Shown here piece by piece: positions 33,885 through 42,703 of a stretch of DNA of 64,000 nucleotides (positions are counted from its first letter, which is position 1; every line of letters starts with the position of its first letter). The notes beneath the pieces are model-generated. The model was not told the origin of the DNA and did not search any database. It saw only the letters and a program-made list of their open reading frames with translations. Location of the stretch: the NCBI RefSeq assembly GCF_008805035.1, contig NZ_CP038018.1, positions 868,001-932,000 on the forward strand. Reading direction: 5' to 3'. The stretch comes from Eikenella exigua (lineage in GTDB: Bacteria > Pseudomonadota > Gammaproteobacteria > Burkholderiales > Neisseriaceae). The position numbers were made by a program, and so were the translations under genes.

Positions 33885-36458
33885 ATGCGATACGACAAAT
33901 TAACCGCTAAATTCCAACAGGCCTTGCAAGAAGGCCAGAGTTTGGCCTTGGCTGCGGATAGCAGCTATCTGGAAGCAGGTTTCGTGTTAAAAGCCCTGCT
34001 TGACGACCAAAACAGCGGAACATCTGCACTGTTGGCTCATACGGGCGTGAACGTGCCGCAAGTGAAGCAGCGTTTGCAGCAACATTTAAACAGCCTGCCG
34101 AAAGTGTCCGGCCAGGGGGGCGATATTCTGCCCAGCCGCGAATTACAGGCGGTGTTGAATCTGACGGATAAGGCCGCCGTCAAACGCGGCGATGCCTATA
34201 TCGCCAGCGAACTTTTCCTGCTCGCCTTGGTGCAGCAGAACGATGCGACCGGCAAAATCCTGAAAGAAGCCGGTGCGACCGAACAAAACATCAATGCCGC
34301 AATTGATGCGGTACGCGGAGGACAAAACGTGAACGATGCCAATGCCGAAGACCAACGCGATGCTCTGAAAAAATACACGCTTGACCTGACCCAGCGCGCC
34401 CGCGACGGCAAACTCGACCCCGTTATCGGTCGCGACGACGAAATCCGCCGCGCGATTCAGGTATTGCAACGTCGCACCAAAAACAACCCTGTGCTGATCG
34501 GCGAACCTGGCGTGGGTAAAACCGCCATTGTCGAAGGTTTGGCGCAACGCATCGTCAACGGCGAAGTGCCTGAATCCCTGCGCAACAAACGCCTGCTGGT
34601 TTTGGATTTGGCGGCATTGATTGCCGGCGCGAAATACCGCGGCGAATTTGAAGAACGCTTGAAAGGCGTGTTGAACGACTTGGCGAAAGACGACGGCAAC
34701 ACCCTGATTTTCATTGACGAAATCCATACCTTGGTCGGCGCTGGCAAAACCGACGGCGCGATGGACGCGGGCAATATGTTGAAACCAGCTTTGGCGCGCG
34801 GCGAATTGCACTGCATCGGCGCGACCACTTTGGACGAATACCGCCAATACATCGAAAAAGATGCGGCACTCGAACGCCGCTTCCAAAAAGTATTGGTCGG
34901 CGAACCCAGCGTGGAAGACACCATCGCCATTCTGCGCGGTTTGCAGGAACGCTATGAAATCCACCACGGCATCGACATTACCGACCCCGCCATCGTTGCC
35001 GCCGCAGAATTGAGCGACCGTTACATCACCGACCGCTTCCTGCCCGACAAAGCGATTGATTTGATTGATGAAGCCGCCAGCCGCATCAAAATGGAGTTGG
35101 ACAGCAAGCCCGAGCAGATGGACAAACTCGACCGCCGCATCATCCAGCTCAAAATGGAAAAAATGCATGTTGCCAAAGAAAGCGACGACGCCAGCAAAAA
35201 ACGTTTGGAACTGATAGACGAAGAAATTGACGGTCTGCAAAAAGAATACGCCGATTTGGACGAAATCTGGAAAGCCGAAAAAGCCGCGTCTTCCAGCACC
35301 ACCGACATCAAAAAACAGATGGACGACATCAAAGTCAAAATCGAGCAGGCCAAACGCCAAGGCGACTTCGCCCGCGCGTCCGAACTCGAATACGGCGAGT
35401 TGCCGAAATTGGGTGCGCAGTTGCAAGCGGCGGAAAGCAACCCCGACGGCAAAAAACAAAATAAACTCTTCCGCACCGAAGTCGGTGCGGATGAAGTGGC
35501 CGAAATCGTATCGCGCATGACCGGCATCCCCGTCGCCAAAATGATGGAAGGCGAACGCGACAAACTGCTGAAAATGGAAGAAGTATTGCACCGCCGCGTG
35601 GTCGGTCAAGATGAAGCCGTGCGTGCCGTGTCCGACGCCATCCGCCGCAGCCGCTCAGGCCTTGCCGATCCGAACAAGCCTTACGGCAGCTTCCTGTTCC
35701 TAGGTCCGACCGGCGTGGGTAAAACCGAGTTGTGTAAAGCCCTGGCAGGCTTCCTGTTCGACAGCGAAGACCACCTTATCCGTATCGACATGTCCGAATA
35801 CATGGAAAAACACGCCGTTGCCCGCCTAATCGGTGCGCCTCCGGGCTATGTCGGCTACGAAGAAGGCGGCTACCTGACCGAGCAAGTCCGCCGCAAACCG
35901 TACAGCGTGATTCTTTTGGACGAAGTGGAAAAAGCCCATCCCGACGTGTTCAACATCCTGCTGCAAGTATTGGATGACGGTCGTTTGACCGACGGGCAAG
36001 GCCGCACTGTAGACTTCAAAAACACCGTCATTGTCATGACTTCCAACATCGGCAGCCATCACATCCAACAAATGGGTACGCAGGACTACGAAGCCGTGAA
36101 AGAAGTAGTGATGGAAGACGTGAAAACCCACTTCCGCCCCGAAATGATCAACCGTATTGACGAAGTGGTCGTGTTCCACGGCTTGGATCAGGCAAATATC
36201 CGCAGCATCGCGAAAATCCAGCTCAAAGGCTTGGAAATACGCTTGGAAGCGCAGCACCTGCACCTGAAAGTGGACGATGCCGCCTTGGATTTGATTGCCG
36301 AAGCCGGTTTCGACCCCGTGTACGGCGCACGCCCGCTCAAACGTGCCATCCAGTCGGAAATCGAAAATCCGCTGGCAAAAGCCTTGCTCGAAGGCAAATA
36401 CGCGCCCGACAGCACGATTCATGTGAAAGAAGAGGGCGGCAGATTGGTGTTTGCCTGA
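33885..36458 (+). CDS. clpB: ATP-dependent disaggregase ClpB
   Basis: 857 residues starting MRYDKLTAKFQQAL, with AAAGGAAAT before the ATG. Two ClpN repeats, NBD1 with Walker A GEPGVGKT near 205, the long coiled-coil middle domain (about 405-530) and NBD2 with Walker A GPTGVGKTE near 608. It extracts aggregated proteins with DnaK. There are no uptake words in its 2.6 kb. Codon choice (more TTG, GAA, GCG-AAA) reads differently from neighbours, and the protein resembles the Neisseria ClpB as I recall it, hinting at exchange. Confidence 0.97.
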   Translation: MRYDKLTAKFQQALQEGQSLALAADSSYLEAGFVLKALLDDQNSGTSALLAHTGVNVPQVKQRLQQHLNSLPKVSGQGGDILPSRELQAVLNLTDKAAVKRGDAYIASELFLLALVQQNDATGKILKEAGATEQNINAAIDAVRGGQNVNDANAEDQRDALKKYTLDLTQRARDGKLDPVIGRDDEIRRAIQVLQRRTKNNPVLIGEPGVGKTAIVEGLAQRIVNGEVPESLRNKRLLVLDLAALIAGAKYRGEFEERLKGVLNDLAKDDGNTLIFIDEIHTLVGAGKTDGAMDAGNMLKPALARGELHCIGATTLDEYRQYIEKDAALERRFQKVLVGEPSVEDTIAILRGLQERYEIHHGIDITDPAIVAAAELSDRYITDRFLPDKAIDLIDEAASRIKMELDSKPEQMDKLDRRIIQLKMEKMHVAKESDDASKKRLELIDEEIDGLQKEYADLDEIWKAEKAASSSTTDIKKQMDDIKVKIEQAKRQGDFARASELEYGELPKLGAQLQAAESNPDGKKQNKLFRTEVGADEVAEIVSRMTGIPVAKMMEGERDKLLKMEEVLHRRVVGQDEAVRAVSDAIRRSRSGLADPNKPYGSFLFLGPTGVGKTELCKALAGFLFDSEDHLIRIDMSEYMEKHAVARLIGAPPGYVGYEEGGYLTEQVRRKPYSVILLDEVEKAHPDVFNILLQVLDDGRLTDGQGRTVDFKNTVIVMTSNIGSHHIQQMGTQDYEAVKEVVMEDVKTHFRPEMINRIDEVVVFHGLDQANIRSIAKIQLKGLEIRLEAQHLHLKVDDAALDLIAEAGFDPVYGARPLKRAIQSEIENPLAKALLEGKYAPDSTIHVKEEGGRLVFA

Positions 36459-36600
36459 TTTGACGGCTTGAATGTTTGAGACAGCAGGCTACCTGAAAAT
36501 GGTTGAACCGATGTTTTCAGGTGGCCTGCGTTACCTCACGCGGGAAATGCCTTATGCGAAAACCACCGCAAGCTACAACTTCACACAAAAAGGAAACGAT

Positions 36601-37245
36601 ATGGATTTCAATAGTCTGCTCAACCAAGTATTAGGTGCCGTGCAGCAAAGCGGCAACAAAGTGATGTCCGATAACAATCCGCTCAACTCGTTCGGTGGCA
36701 GGGCGTTAATCGGCGGGCTGGCTGCGATGCTGCTGAAAAAAGGCGGCACCAAATCATTGCTGAAGGCCGGCTCGGCCGCAGCTTTGGGGATGATGGCCTA
36801 GGCTTACCAAAACTGGCAGGGAGACCGACCGAACAGCACGGTGGCCGCTTTGCCCGAAGCGGCTTTTGCCGCGCAGGGGCAGCTGGCTGAAGAGCGCAGC
36901 CGCGTGATTTTGCGCACCATGATTGCAGCCGCTGCTTCAGACGGCTTGATTGATGAAACGGAAAAACAGCTGATTACCCAAGAGGGCGGTGCCGATGCCG
37001 AAGTGCAGCAGTGGCTGGCCAACGAATATGCCCGTCCGGCTTCTATTAACGAGCTGGCCGAGGCGGTGGGCGGCGATCAGGCGCTGGCTGCCGAAGCCTA
37101 TTTGGCTGCCCGCGCGGTTTGCGGCGATTTGGTGCGCGGTGAAATTGCCTTTTTGTCCCGGCTGTCGCAGGTATTGGGGCTGGATGACGGTTTGGTGGAG
37201 CAGTTGGAGCGGCAGTTGGAGCGGCAGTTGGAGTTGGCGCAATAA
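36601..37245 (+). pseudogene. DUF533/TerB-like (YebE-like) protein split by an amber codon
   Basis: One continuous frame runs from ATG 36601 (AAAGGAAACGAT upstream) to 37245, interrupted only by TAG at 36799-36801. Before the stop: MDFNSLLNQVLGAVQQSGNK and a Gly/Leu/Ala hydrophobic segment ending ALGMMA. After it: AYQNWQGDRP and a full TerB-like helical domain (ILRTMIAAAASDGLIDETEK...). This matches the DUF533 layout of an anchor plus TerB domain, ~214 residues. A GTG at 36841 could restart translation of the soluble part. A last 27-base tandem-like Gln-Leu-Glu-Arg repeat is near 37197-37230. Confidence 0.75.
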
Positions 37246-37271
37246 AACACCAGCCGTTTGGCATAAGCAAA

Positions 37272-37301
37272 AGGCTACCTGAAAATTTTCAGGTAGCCTT
37301 T
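37272..37301. terminator. Bidirectional uptake-sequence hairpin
   Basis: Perfect inverted words 37272-37283 and 37288-37299 with a 4-base loop, A-run before and T-run after, between convergent genes. Confidence 0.8.
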
Positions 37302-37321
37302 AATCCGTTCTAGCCGAAGCA

Positions 37322-37906
37322 TTACTCCGCAGGCGGGGTTTCTTTGGTGGGTTCGGCGGCCTCATCTGCCGGGGCTGGAGCAGCCGGCTCAGCGGCAGGT
37401 GCGGGTTCTTGTTCCGGGCTGGCGGCCGGGGCGGGTTCGGTGGTGTTGGCAGGATTGAACATGGTGGCATCGGCAGCGGAGTCGGCTTCGTCTAAGTCGT
37501 TTTGCGGCGGCACGGGTGCGTCGTGCGGCACGAGCTGGATGCGTTGCTCAGCATTACCGGAGGTTTCATGGGTTTGCTCGGCCAGGTAGGAAAGGGTAAC
37601 GCTTTGGCCGCTGCGCTGTTCGAGCTGGTTGCGGTAGGCTTCGGGCGTCATCAATTCTTCAGCGCCACGGCTCAGCTGGGCAAATACGTTTTGATAGCTG
37701 CGGGTGAGCTCGTCCACCGCTTCGGCGGTGTCGATGAAGTGGTGGTTTACGGCTTCGCGGTAGTCTTGCAGGGCTTTTTTGGCTTCTTCCAATTCGGCTT
37801 GCTGCTTGCTGTTGCCGCGTTTAAACAACAGGGTGATGAGCACGCCGATGAGGAAGCCGCCGAGGCCGGTAAGGATGAATTGGGTGATGAGGGGCAGGTT
37901 ATTCAT
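37322..37906 (-). CDS. zapG: YhcB/ZapG-like (DUF1043) membrane protein
   Basis: 194 residues. One N-terminal membrane helix (about 8-27) then a coiled-coil DUF1043 domain with the conserved YREAVNHHFIDTAEAVDELT and YQNVFAQLSRGAEELM. In gammaproteobacteria YhcB/ZapG links cell elongation, division and envelope synthesis. The C-terminal 60 residues are Ala/Pro/Glu-rich and likely disordered, longer than in E. coli. Start preceded by AAAGGAAAATCCC. Confidence 0.82.
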   Translation of the reverse strand: MNNLPLITQFILTGLGGFLIGVLITLLFKRGNSKQQAELEEAKKALQDYREAVNHHFIDTAEAVDELTRSYQNVFAQLSRGAEELMTPEAYRNQLEQRSGQSVTLSYLAEQTHETSGNAEQRIQLVPHDAPVPPQNDLDEADSAADATMFNPANTTEPAPAASPEQEPAPAAEPAAPAPADEAAEPTKETPPAE

Positions 37907-38003
37907 GGGATTTTCCTTTGTGGTGGACGGGCGGTATGACTATTGTATAGCAATTTAGGCGGTTTGTTGCCTTGTGTAAAGGCTACCTGAAAAGTTTGCA
38001 GCG

Positions 38004-38486
38004 TTAATGCAGCACACGCGGCGGATTATCTGCGCGGTAGTCGGCTTCTTCCTCTTCGTCGGCCTGGCCTTGGTAGATATCGAATTCGATGCTGGCACCC
38101 ACGGCGTGGCAGAAGCTGATTACTTGGGGCGAAAAGCCGATAGCCGGGGTGGAGTCGCGTTCATCGGTGCTCACGGTGAGCACAACCATCAAATAAGTTT
38201 CGAGCTGGTGGGCTTTGATCAGCTCGGCAATTTTATCTTGCACGGGCAGCAAGGTTGCGATGAGCTCGTCGGCGATTTCGTTGAGGAGGAACACGTCGCC
38301 ACCGCGCAGGACGGGTGTGCCATATTGCCAGCTGGCATGCTGCAGCACTCTGCCGCCTATGCTGCTGCCCTCATACACGGCGCGGGTGGGGGCAAGATTG
38401 AGAGCGGCGCTGACGGCATCGGGGTCGAAGCCTCGGCCGGTGAGGGCGAAGTAGAGATAGCATTCGTTGAGGTTGGGGGCATCCAT
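38004..38486 (-). CDS. DUF4279 domain protein
   Basis: 160 residues. The pattern LYFALTGRGFDPDAVSAAL...LAPTRAVYEG, then a tryptophan-containing strand and a helix with LLPVQDKIAELI, fits DUF4279, a small soluble domain of unknown function that often occurs near contact-toxin immunity genes. No toxin gene is adjacent. The tail is acidic (DEEEEADYRADN). It follows pgpA by 10 bases on the same strand. Confidence 0.75.
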   Translation of the reverse strand: MDAPNLNECYLYFALTGRGFDPDAVSAALNLAPTRAVYEGSSIGGRVLQHASWQYGTPVLRGGDVFLLNEIADELIATLLPVQDKIAELIKAHQLETYLMVVLTVSTDERDSTPAIGFSPQVISFCHAVGASIEFDIYQGQADEEEEADYRADNPPRVLH

Positions 38487-38496
38487 TGGCTTATTT

Positions 38497-39000
38497 TCAG
38501 TAGATTAAATAGACGGCAAGGCGGATAAGGAGTAGGCTCATCAGCGCGGCGATGATGTCGTCCAACATCACGCCGAAGCCGCCGCTCACTTGGCGGTCGA
38601 ACCATCGGATGGGAGGTGGTTTTACTGCATCGAAGAAGCGGAAGGCGGCAAAGGCAGCCAACCACCAAGCCCAAGTATTCGGCGTGAAGGCGAGCACCAG
38701 CAGCATAGCCACGATTTCGTCCCACACGATGCCGCCGTAGTCGTGCACGCCGAGGGCGGCTTCGGTTTGGTTGCAAATCCAGATGCCGACGGCAAACAGG
38801 GGCAGGCACAGCAGGGTGAGCAGCCAGCCGTCGATACCCAGTGCCATCAATGCGGCGGCGATGGGCAGGGCGGGCAGGGTGCCGAAAGTGCCGGGGGCGA
38901 CGGGAGCGAGGCCGCTGCCGAAACCGAAACCGAGGAAACAGACAGGGCGGCGCAGCAGCCAGGCGAAAGTGGGGCGGAAGGCGGGTTTCTGTTTAGCCAA
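38497..39000 (-). CDS. pgpA: Phosphatidylglycerophosphatase A
   Basis: 167 residues with four hydrophobic segments. Family motifs are GFGSGLAPVAPGTFGTL near the N-terminus and IVWDEIVAM in the middle (catalytic acidic residues). It dephosphorylates phosphatidylglycerophosphate in phosphatidylglycerol and cardiolipin synthesis at the inner membrane. Its start overlaps the thiL end by 8 bases; the thiL-pgpA pair is common in Proteobacteria. Confidence 0.93.
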   Translation of the reverse strand: MAKQKPAFRPTFAWLLRRPVCFLGFGFGSGLAPVAPGTFGTLPALPIAAALMALGIDGWLLTLLCLPLFAVGIWICNQTEAALGVHDYGGIVWDEIVAMLLVLAFTPNTWAWWLAAFAAFRFFDAVKPPPIRWFDRQVSGGFGVMLDDIIAALMSLLLIRLAVYLIY

Positions 39001-39979
39001 AGTGGTCGAATCCTAACTGGGAAAGATGCAGTTCGCTGCCGTTGTCGCGCAGCAATTTCAGGTAGCCTGTATCGTTGATGCGGCCGATGCGGGCTACGGG
39101 CGTCTGGCTGTTTTCGGCTGCGTCAAGCACGGCTGGGCGCGCCTGGGGCGGGGCGGTGAACAATAATTCGTAGTCGTCGCCGCCGGCAAGGGTGAGCTCG
39201 TATACAGTTTGCGCAGGCAGGCATTGGCGCAGCTCGGGCACGGTAGGCACCAGGTCGGCGTATAGCTCCGCGCCCACGTTGGAGGCGCGCAAAATGTGGC
39301 CGAGGTCTTGAGCCAGACCATCGGAAATATCTTGCGCTGCCGTGGCAACGGGCAGCAGGGCTTGGCCGAGCGCTACGCGCGGAGTGGGGCGCAGGCGGGC
39401 GGCTTCGCATTGGGCAAACAGGTTTTCAGGTAGCCTGATATTTTGCCAGATATGGTGCAGCGCAGCGGCAGCCAGGCCGATTTGGCCGGACACCCAGATA
39501 TCGTCGCCGTTTTGCGCGCCACTGCGGCGCAGGCCAAGGCCCGCGGGCAGCTCGCCGGTGATGCTCACGTTGAAAACGAGGTCGCCTTTGGTAGTGTCGC
39601 CGCCGATGAGGGTAATGCCGTATTGGCGCAGCATGGCGAAAAGGCTACCTGAAAATGCTTCCAGCCAGCTTGGGTTGAGTTCGGGCAGACCGGCGCTGAG
39701 CATCACCCAGCGCGGCCGTGCGCCCATGGCAGCCATGTCGGAAATGTTTACGGCCAAGATTTTGTGCGCGAGGTCGGCAGGGGCGACATCGGGAAAGAAG
39801 TGGCGGCCGGCCAGCAGCATATCGCTGCTGAAGCATAAATCATGGCCGGGGCGCGGGCGGACGATGGCGGCATCATCGCCGATGCCGAGCAGGAGCTCGG
39901 GGTCGGCAGGCTGTTCGGCAGCGAGGTAGCGGCGGATAAAGTCGAATTCGCCGAGGGCTTTGGGGGCGGTGTTGGGCAT
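38993..39979 (-). CDS. thiL: Thiamine-monophosphate kinase
   Basis: 328 residues from 39979 (MPNTAPKALGEFDFI); longer starts at 40021 or 40030 would begin inside or next to an uptake word and are less like the family. Motifs: LLGIGDDAAIV, VNISDMAAMGARP, LIGGDTTKGD, DISDGLAQDLGHI. It phosphorylates TMP to TPP. Three uptake words are translated in frame (FSGSLF, RLPENLF and GYLKLL), the highest density of any gene here. Coupled to pgpA. Confidence 0.93.
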   Translation of the reverse strand: MPNTAPKALGEFDFIRRYLAAEQPADPELLLGIGDDAAIVRPRPGHDLCFSSDMLLAGRHFFPDVAPADLAHKILAVNISDMAAMGARPRWVMLSAGLPELNPSWLEAFSGSLFAMLRQYGITLIGGDTTKGDLVFNVSITGELPAGLGLRRSGAQNGDDIWVSGQIGLAAAALHHIWQNIRLPENLFAQCEAARLRPTPRVALGQALLPVATAAQDISDGLAQDLGHILRASNVGAELYADLVPTVPELRQCLPAQTVYELTLAGGDDYELLFTAPPQARPAVLDAAENSQTPVARIGRINDTGYLKLLRDNGSELHLSQLGFDHFG

Positions 39980-40118
39980 GGCGGGGGGTGTTTGGTTAAT
40001 GGGAAGGCTACCTGAAACCATAGCTTGCATTATGTTTTCGCTTCGTTGAAGCGGGTGCTTTCAGGTAGCCTTTGGTTGGCATTTTTGCTTCGTTGTAACT
40101 GATATTTTCAGGTAGCCT

Positions 40119-41237
40119 CTAATCGCGCACGTAGATGGTTTCCACGTCGTAATCGTCTTCATCCCAATCGTCTTCGTCATCGGGCTCGGCGGGGGGCAGG
40201 GTGTGGCTGAGGGTGGAATCCATGCCGCATTCCCAGCGTAATACGGAGAGCAGATGGTGGATGTCTTCCGGTAGCGGGGCTTCGAATTGTACGGTTTCGC
40301 CGCTTTCGGGGTGAACGAAGCTGAGACGGTAGGCGTGTAAGGCTTGGCGGGCAAGCTGGTGTACGGCTTCTTTTACGGCATCGGAGCAGGGGTGGCGCGG
40401 GTTGCCATACACGGGGTCGGCGGCAAGCGGGTGTTTAGCTTCGCGCATGTGCACGCGGATTTGGTGGGTGCGGCCGGTTTCGAGGGCGCATTCGATGTAG
40501 CTGTGGCTCTGGTAGCGCTCGAGCACTTTGATGTGGGTCACGGCTTTTTTGCCGCCGAAGCCGACCACGGCCATTTTGAGGCGGTTGTGCGGGTCGCGGC
40601 CGATGAGGGTGTCGATTTTGCCGTCGAACGGCACGATGCCGTCGGCCACGGCACGGTAGATGCGCTTCACGCTACGCTCTTGCAGCTGCTGCACGAGGCT
40701 GTTTTGTGCGGCCGGGGTTTTGGCCACCACCATCAGGCCGCTGGTATCTTTGTCGAGGCGGTGCACGATGCCGGCGCGGGGGAGTTCGGCCAGTGCCGGG
40801 CAGTGGGCGAGCAGGCCGTTGAGCAGAGTGCCGCTCCAGTTGCCGGCGGCAGGGTGGACGACAAGGCCGGCAGGTTTGTTCAACACAATCACGCTGTCGT
40901 CTTCAAACACAATATCCAGCGGCATGGGCTCGGGCGTAAAGGCGGCGGTTTCGTGGCTGTGTTGGATGTGCACTTCCAAGGTTTCGCCGCCGATGAGCCG
41001 CTCTTTGGGGCGGGCAACCTGGCCGTTGAGCAACACGTTGCCGTCTTTAATCCAAGTGCTCAGGTGGCTGCGGGAATAATTGGGCAGCAGTTTGGCCAGC
41101 GCGGCATCGAGTCTTTGGCCGGCCAAATCGGTGGGCACGGTTAAATTTATACAATTTTCCGCGTCTGCCCCTGCCGAAAAGTCGAAATCATCGTTATAAT
41201 CGGCGTCATTGTTGGTATAGGAAGAAATGTTCTGCAT
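40119..41237 (-). CDS. rluD: 23S rRNA pseudouridine(1911/1915/1917) synthase
   Basis: 372 residues from 41237, the last Met before the S4 domain. N-terminal S4 RNA-binding domain (about 38-95), then the RluA-type catalytic domain with RLDKDTSGLMVVAK (catalytic Asp) and GRTHQIRVHM. It modifies helix 69 of 23S rRNA. The C-terminus has an extra Asp/Glu-rich tail (about 340-372). The start codon shares CATG with that of bamD on the other strand, and no strong ribosome site is seen. Confidence 0.93.
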   Translation of the reverse strand: MQNISSYTNNDADYNDDFDFSAGADAENCINLTVPTDLAGQRLDAALAKLLPNYSRSHLSTWIKDGNVLLNGQVARPKERLIGGETLEVHIQHSHETAAFTPEPMPLDIVFEDDSVIVLNKPAGLVVHPAAGNWSGTLLNGLLAHCPALAELPRAGIVHRLDKDTSGLMVVAKTPAAQNSLVQQLQERSVKRIYRAVADGIVPFDGKIDTLIGRDPHNRLKMAVVGFGGKKAVTHIKVLERYQSHSYIECALETGRTHQIRVHMREAKHPLAADPVYGNPRHPCSDAVKEAVHQLARQALHAYRLSFVHPESGETVQFEAPLPEDIHHLLSVLRWECGMDSTLSHTLPPAEPDDEDDWDEDDYDVETIYVRD

Positions 41238-42045
41238 GAAAAAGATTCTTTTAGTTACCGGCCTGGCAGTGATGCTGTCGGCCTGCTCCAGCACTTCAAC
41301 CACCGCTGTGAGCCAAGATGCCCAGATTACGCAGGATTGGTCGGTAGATAAGCTGTATGCCGAAGCGCACGAGGAAATGGAGAGCCGCAATTATAGCCGT
41401 TCAGTGCGCTTATATGAAATTTTGCGGGCGCGTTTCCCAAACACCCGCCAAGCGGTGCAATCGCGGCTGGATACGGCTTATGTGTATTATAAAGACGAGC
41501 AGCAGCCGCAGGCACTGGCGCATGTGGAGCAGTTTTTGAAGCTGTATCCCAACCATCCGAACACCGATTACGCGCTGTATCTGAAGGGCTTGATTGTGCT
41601 CAATCAAGACAAATCCATCTTCAACAAGCTGGCCTCGCAGGATTGGTCCGACCGCGACCCGAAAGCAAACCGCGAAGCCTATCAGGTGTTCAACGAGCTC
41701 ATCACCCGCTTCCCCAATAGCAAATACGCCAACGACGCGCGCGAGAAAATGACGCGCCTGGTGGATGCGCTGGGCGGTAACGAAATGGCCATCGCACGCT
41801 ACTATATGCAGCGCGGCGCTTACTTGGCCGCCGCCAACCGCGCACAGGGGATTGTGAGCCGCTATCAGAATACGCGTTATGTGGAAGAGGCGCTGGCGAT
41901 TATGATGACCGCCTACACCCGTTTGGAAAAACCGGAGTTGAGCAGCGACACTCGCCGCGTGTTAGCGCAAAACTTCCCGCAAAGCCCTTATTTGCAGAAA
42001 GAATGGCAGCCGGACGATATTCCGTGGTGGCGCTATTGGAAATAG
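41236..42045 (+). CDS. bamD: Outer membrane protein assembly factor BamD
   Basis: 269 residues. ATG 41236 lies 10 bases after AGGAAG; the ATG at 41227 is too close to it. Lipobox VMLSAC (Cys17). TPR-like repeats follow: VDKLYAEAHEEMESRNYSR, NTRQAVQSRLDTAYVYYKD, HPNTDYALYLKGL and others. It is the essential lipoprotein of the BAM complex; Neisseria calls it ComL. Divergent from rluD with start codons overlapping in the same CATG. Confidence 0.95.
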   Translation: MKKILLVTGLAVMLSACSSTSTTAVSQDAQITQDWSVDKLYAEAHEEMESRNYSRSVRLYEILRARFPNTRQAVQSRLDTAYVYYKDEQQPQALAHVEQFLKLYPNHPNTDYALYLKGLIVLNQDKSIFNKLASQDWSDRDPKANREAYQVFNELITRFPNSKYANDAREKMTRLVDALGGNEMAIARYYMQRGAYLAAANRAQGIVSRYQNTRYVEEALAIMMTAYTRLEKPELSSDTRRVLAQNFPQSPYLQKEWQPDDIPWWRYWK

Positions 42046-42056
42046 TATAGATTTTG

Positions 42057-42092
42057 GAGGCTACCTGAAAGCTGTTTTTCAGGTGGCCTTTA
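42057..42092 (+). terminator. Imperfect uptake-word hairpin after bamD
   Basis: AGGCTACCTGAA near 42058 and the variant TTCAGGTGGCCT near 42079 can pair with one mismatch, followed by TTTA. Confidence 0.5.
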
Positions 42093-42131
42093 TCAGCTAG
42101 AACGTCTTAACTTCAAAACAAGGATATGAAA

Positions 42132-42554
42132 ATGAAAAAATTACCCCCTATCTTCGCCGCCTGCCTGCTGGGCTTCTGTGCTATAGCCAGCGCCACCACC
42201 TACGAATGCACCGACCGACAAGGCCGCCGCACCTACACCGCCACCCCCGGCCCTAATTGCCGTGCCGTCACCCTCGGCCGCGTGACCACCTATCCCGCCC
42301 CCGTAAGCACCGCGCCTGGCAGCCCGAGCTACAGCAACCCAGCTGCCGCCACCCCGGCCGCCCAGCCTGCTGCCAAGGAAAGCCAGCGCCAAGCCGCCAC
42401 CGAGCGCCTGCGCCAAGCCCAGCAGAATCTGGAAGAAGGCCGCAAAGTGCGCTATGGCAACGAGCGCAACTACGCCCGCTATCTGGAGCGCATCGGCAAG
42501 CTGGAAGAGGAAGTGAACAAAGCCCAGCAGGAAGTGAACAACCTGAATAAATAA
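42132..42554 (+). CDS. Exported DUF4124-like protein of unknown function
   Basis: 140 residues from 42132, where AAGGA is at better distance than for the ATG at 42126. Signal peptide about 1-22 (ending IASA). The mature N-terminus YECTDRQGRRTYTATPGPNC resembles DUF4124 (a small periplasmic domain with two Cys). Then a Pro/Ala linker and a C-terminal charged coiled coil (about 75-140: ERLRQAQQNLEEG...GKLEEEVNKAQQEVNN). Function unknown. Confidence 0.7.
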   Translation: MKKLPPIFAACLLGFCAIASATTYECTDRQGRRTYTATPGPNCRAVTLGRVTTYPAPVSTAPGSPSYSNPAAATPAAQPAAKESQRQAATERLRQAQQNLEEGRKVRYGNERNYARYLERIGKLEEEVNKAQQEVNNLNK

Positions 42555-42703
42555 ATCCGGTTACACTTTATTTCTTGCAGTAACGTTTTCAGGTAGCCTT
42601 TAGTGTGATACAGGCCACATGAAAAACGACTAAACCGAATTTTGCCCACCTAAAATCCCAACCGATTTAACTTCGTTGAAGCTTATGCTTTCAGGTAGCC
42701 TTT

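Noticed and set aside
34143..35609. 488-codon open frame on the strand opposite clpB
   Set aside because: It is the antisense of a well-supported ClpB gene; Phe/Ala/His-rich composition is typical of a reverse-complement shadow, with no ribosome site or recognisable domain.
36936..36945. TTCAGACGGC, the core Neisseria uptake word
   Set aside because: It encodes Ser-Asp-Gly in the conserved TerB domain (ASDGL) and lacks the flanking two bases of the 12-base Neisseria forms, so it is probably chance.
38004..38486. DUF4279 and the SUKH gene (52826-53278) as part of a polymorphic toxin locus
   Set aside because: Both families can be immunity proteins, but no toxin, secretion or cassette genes adjoin either one, and they are 14 kb apart.
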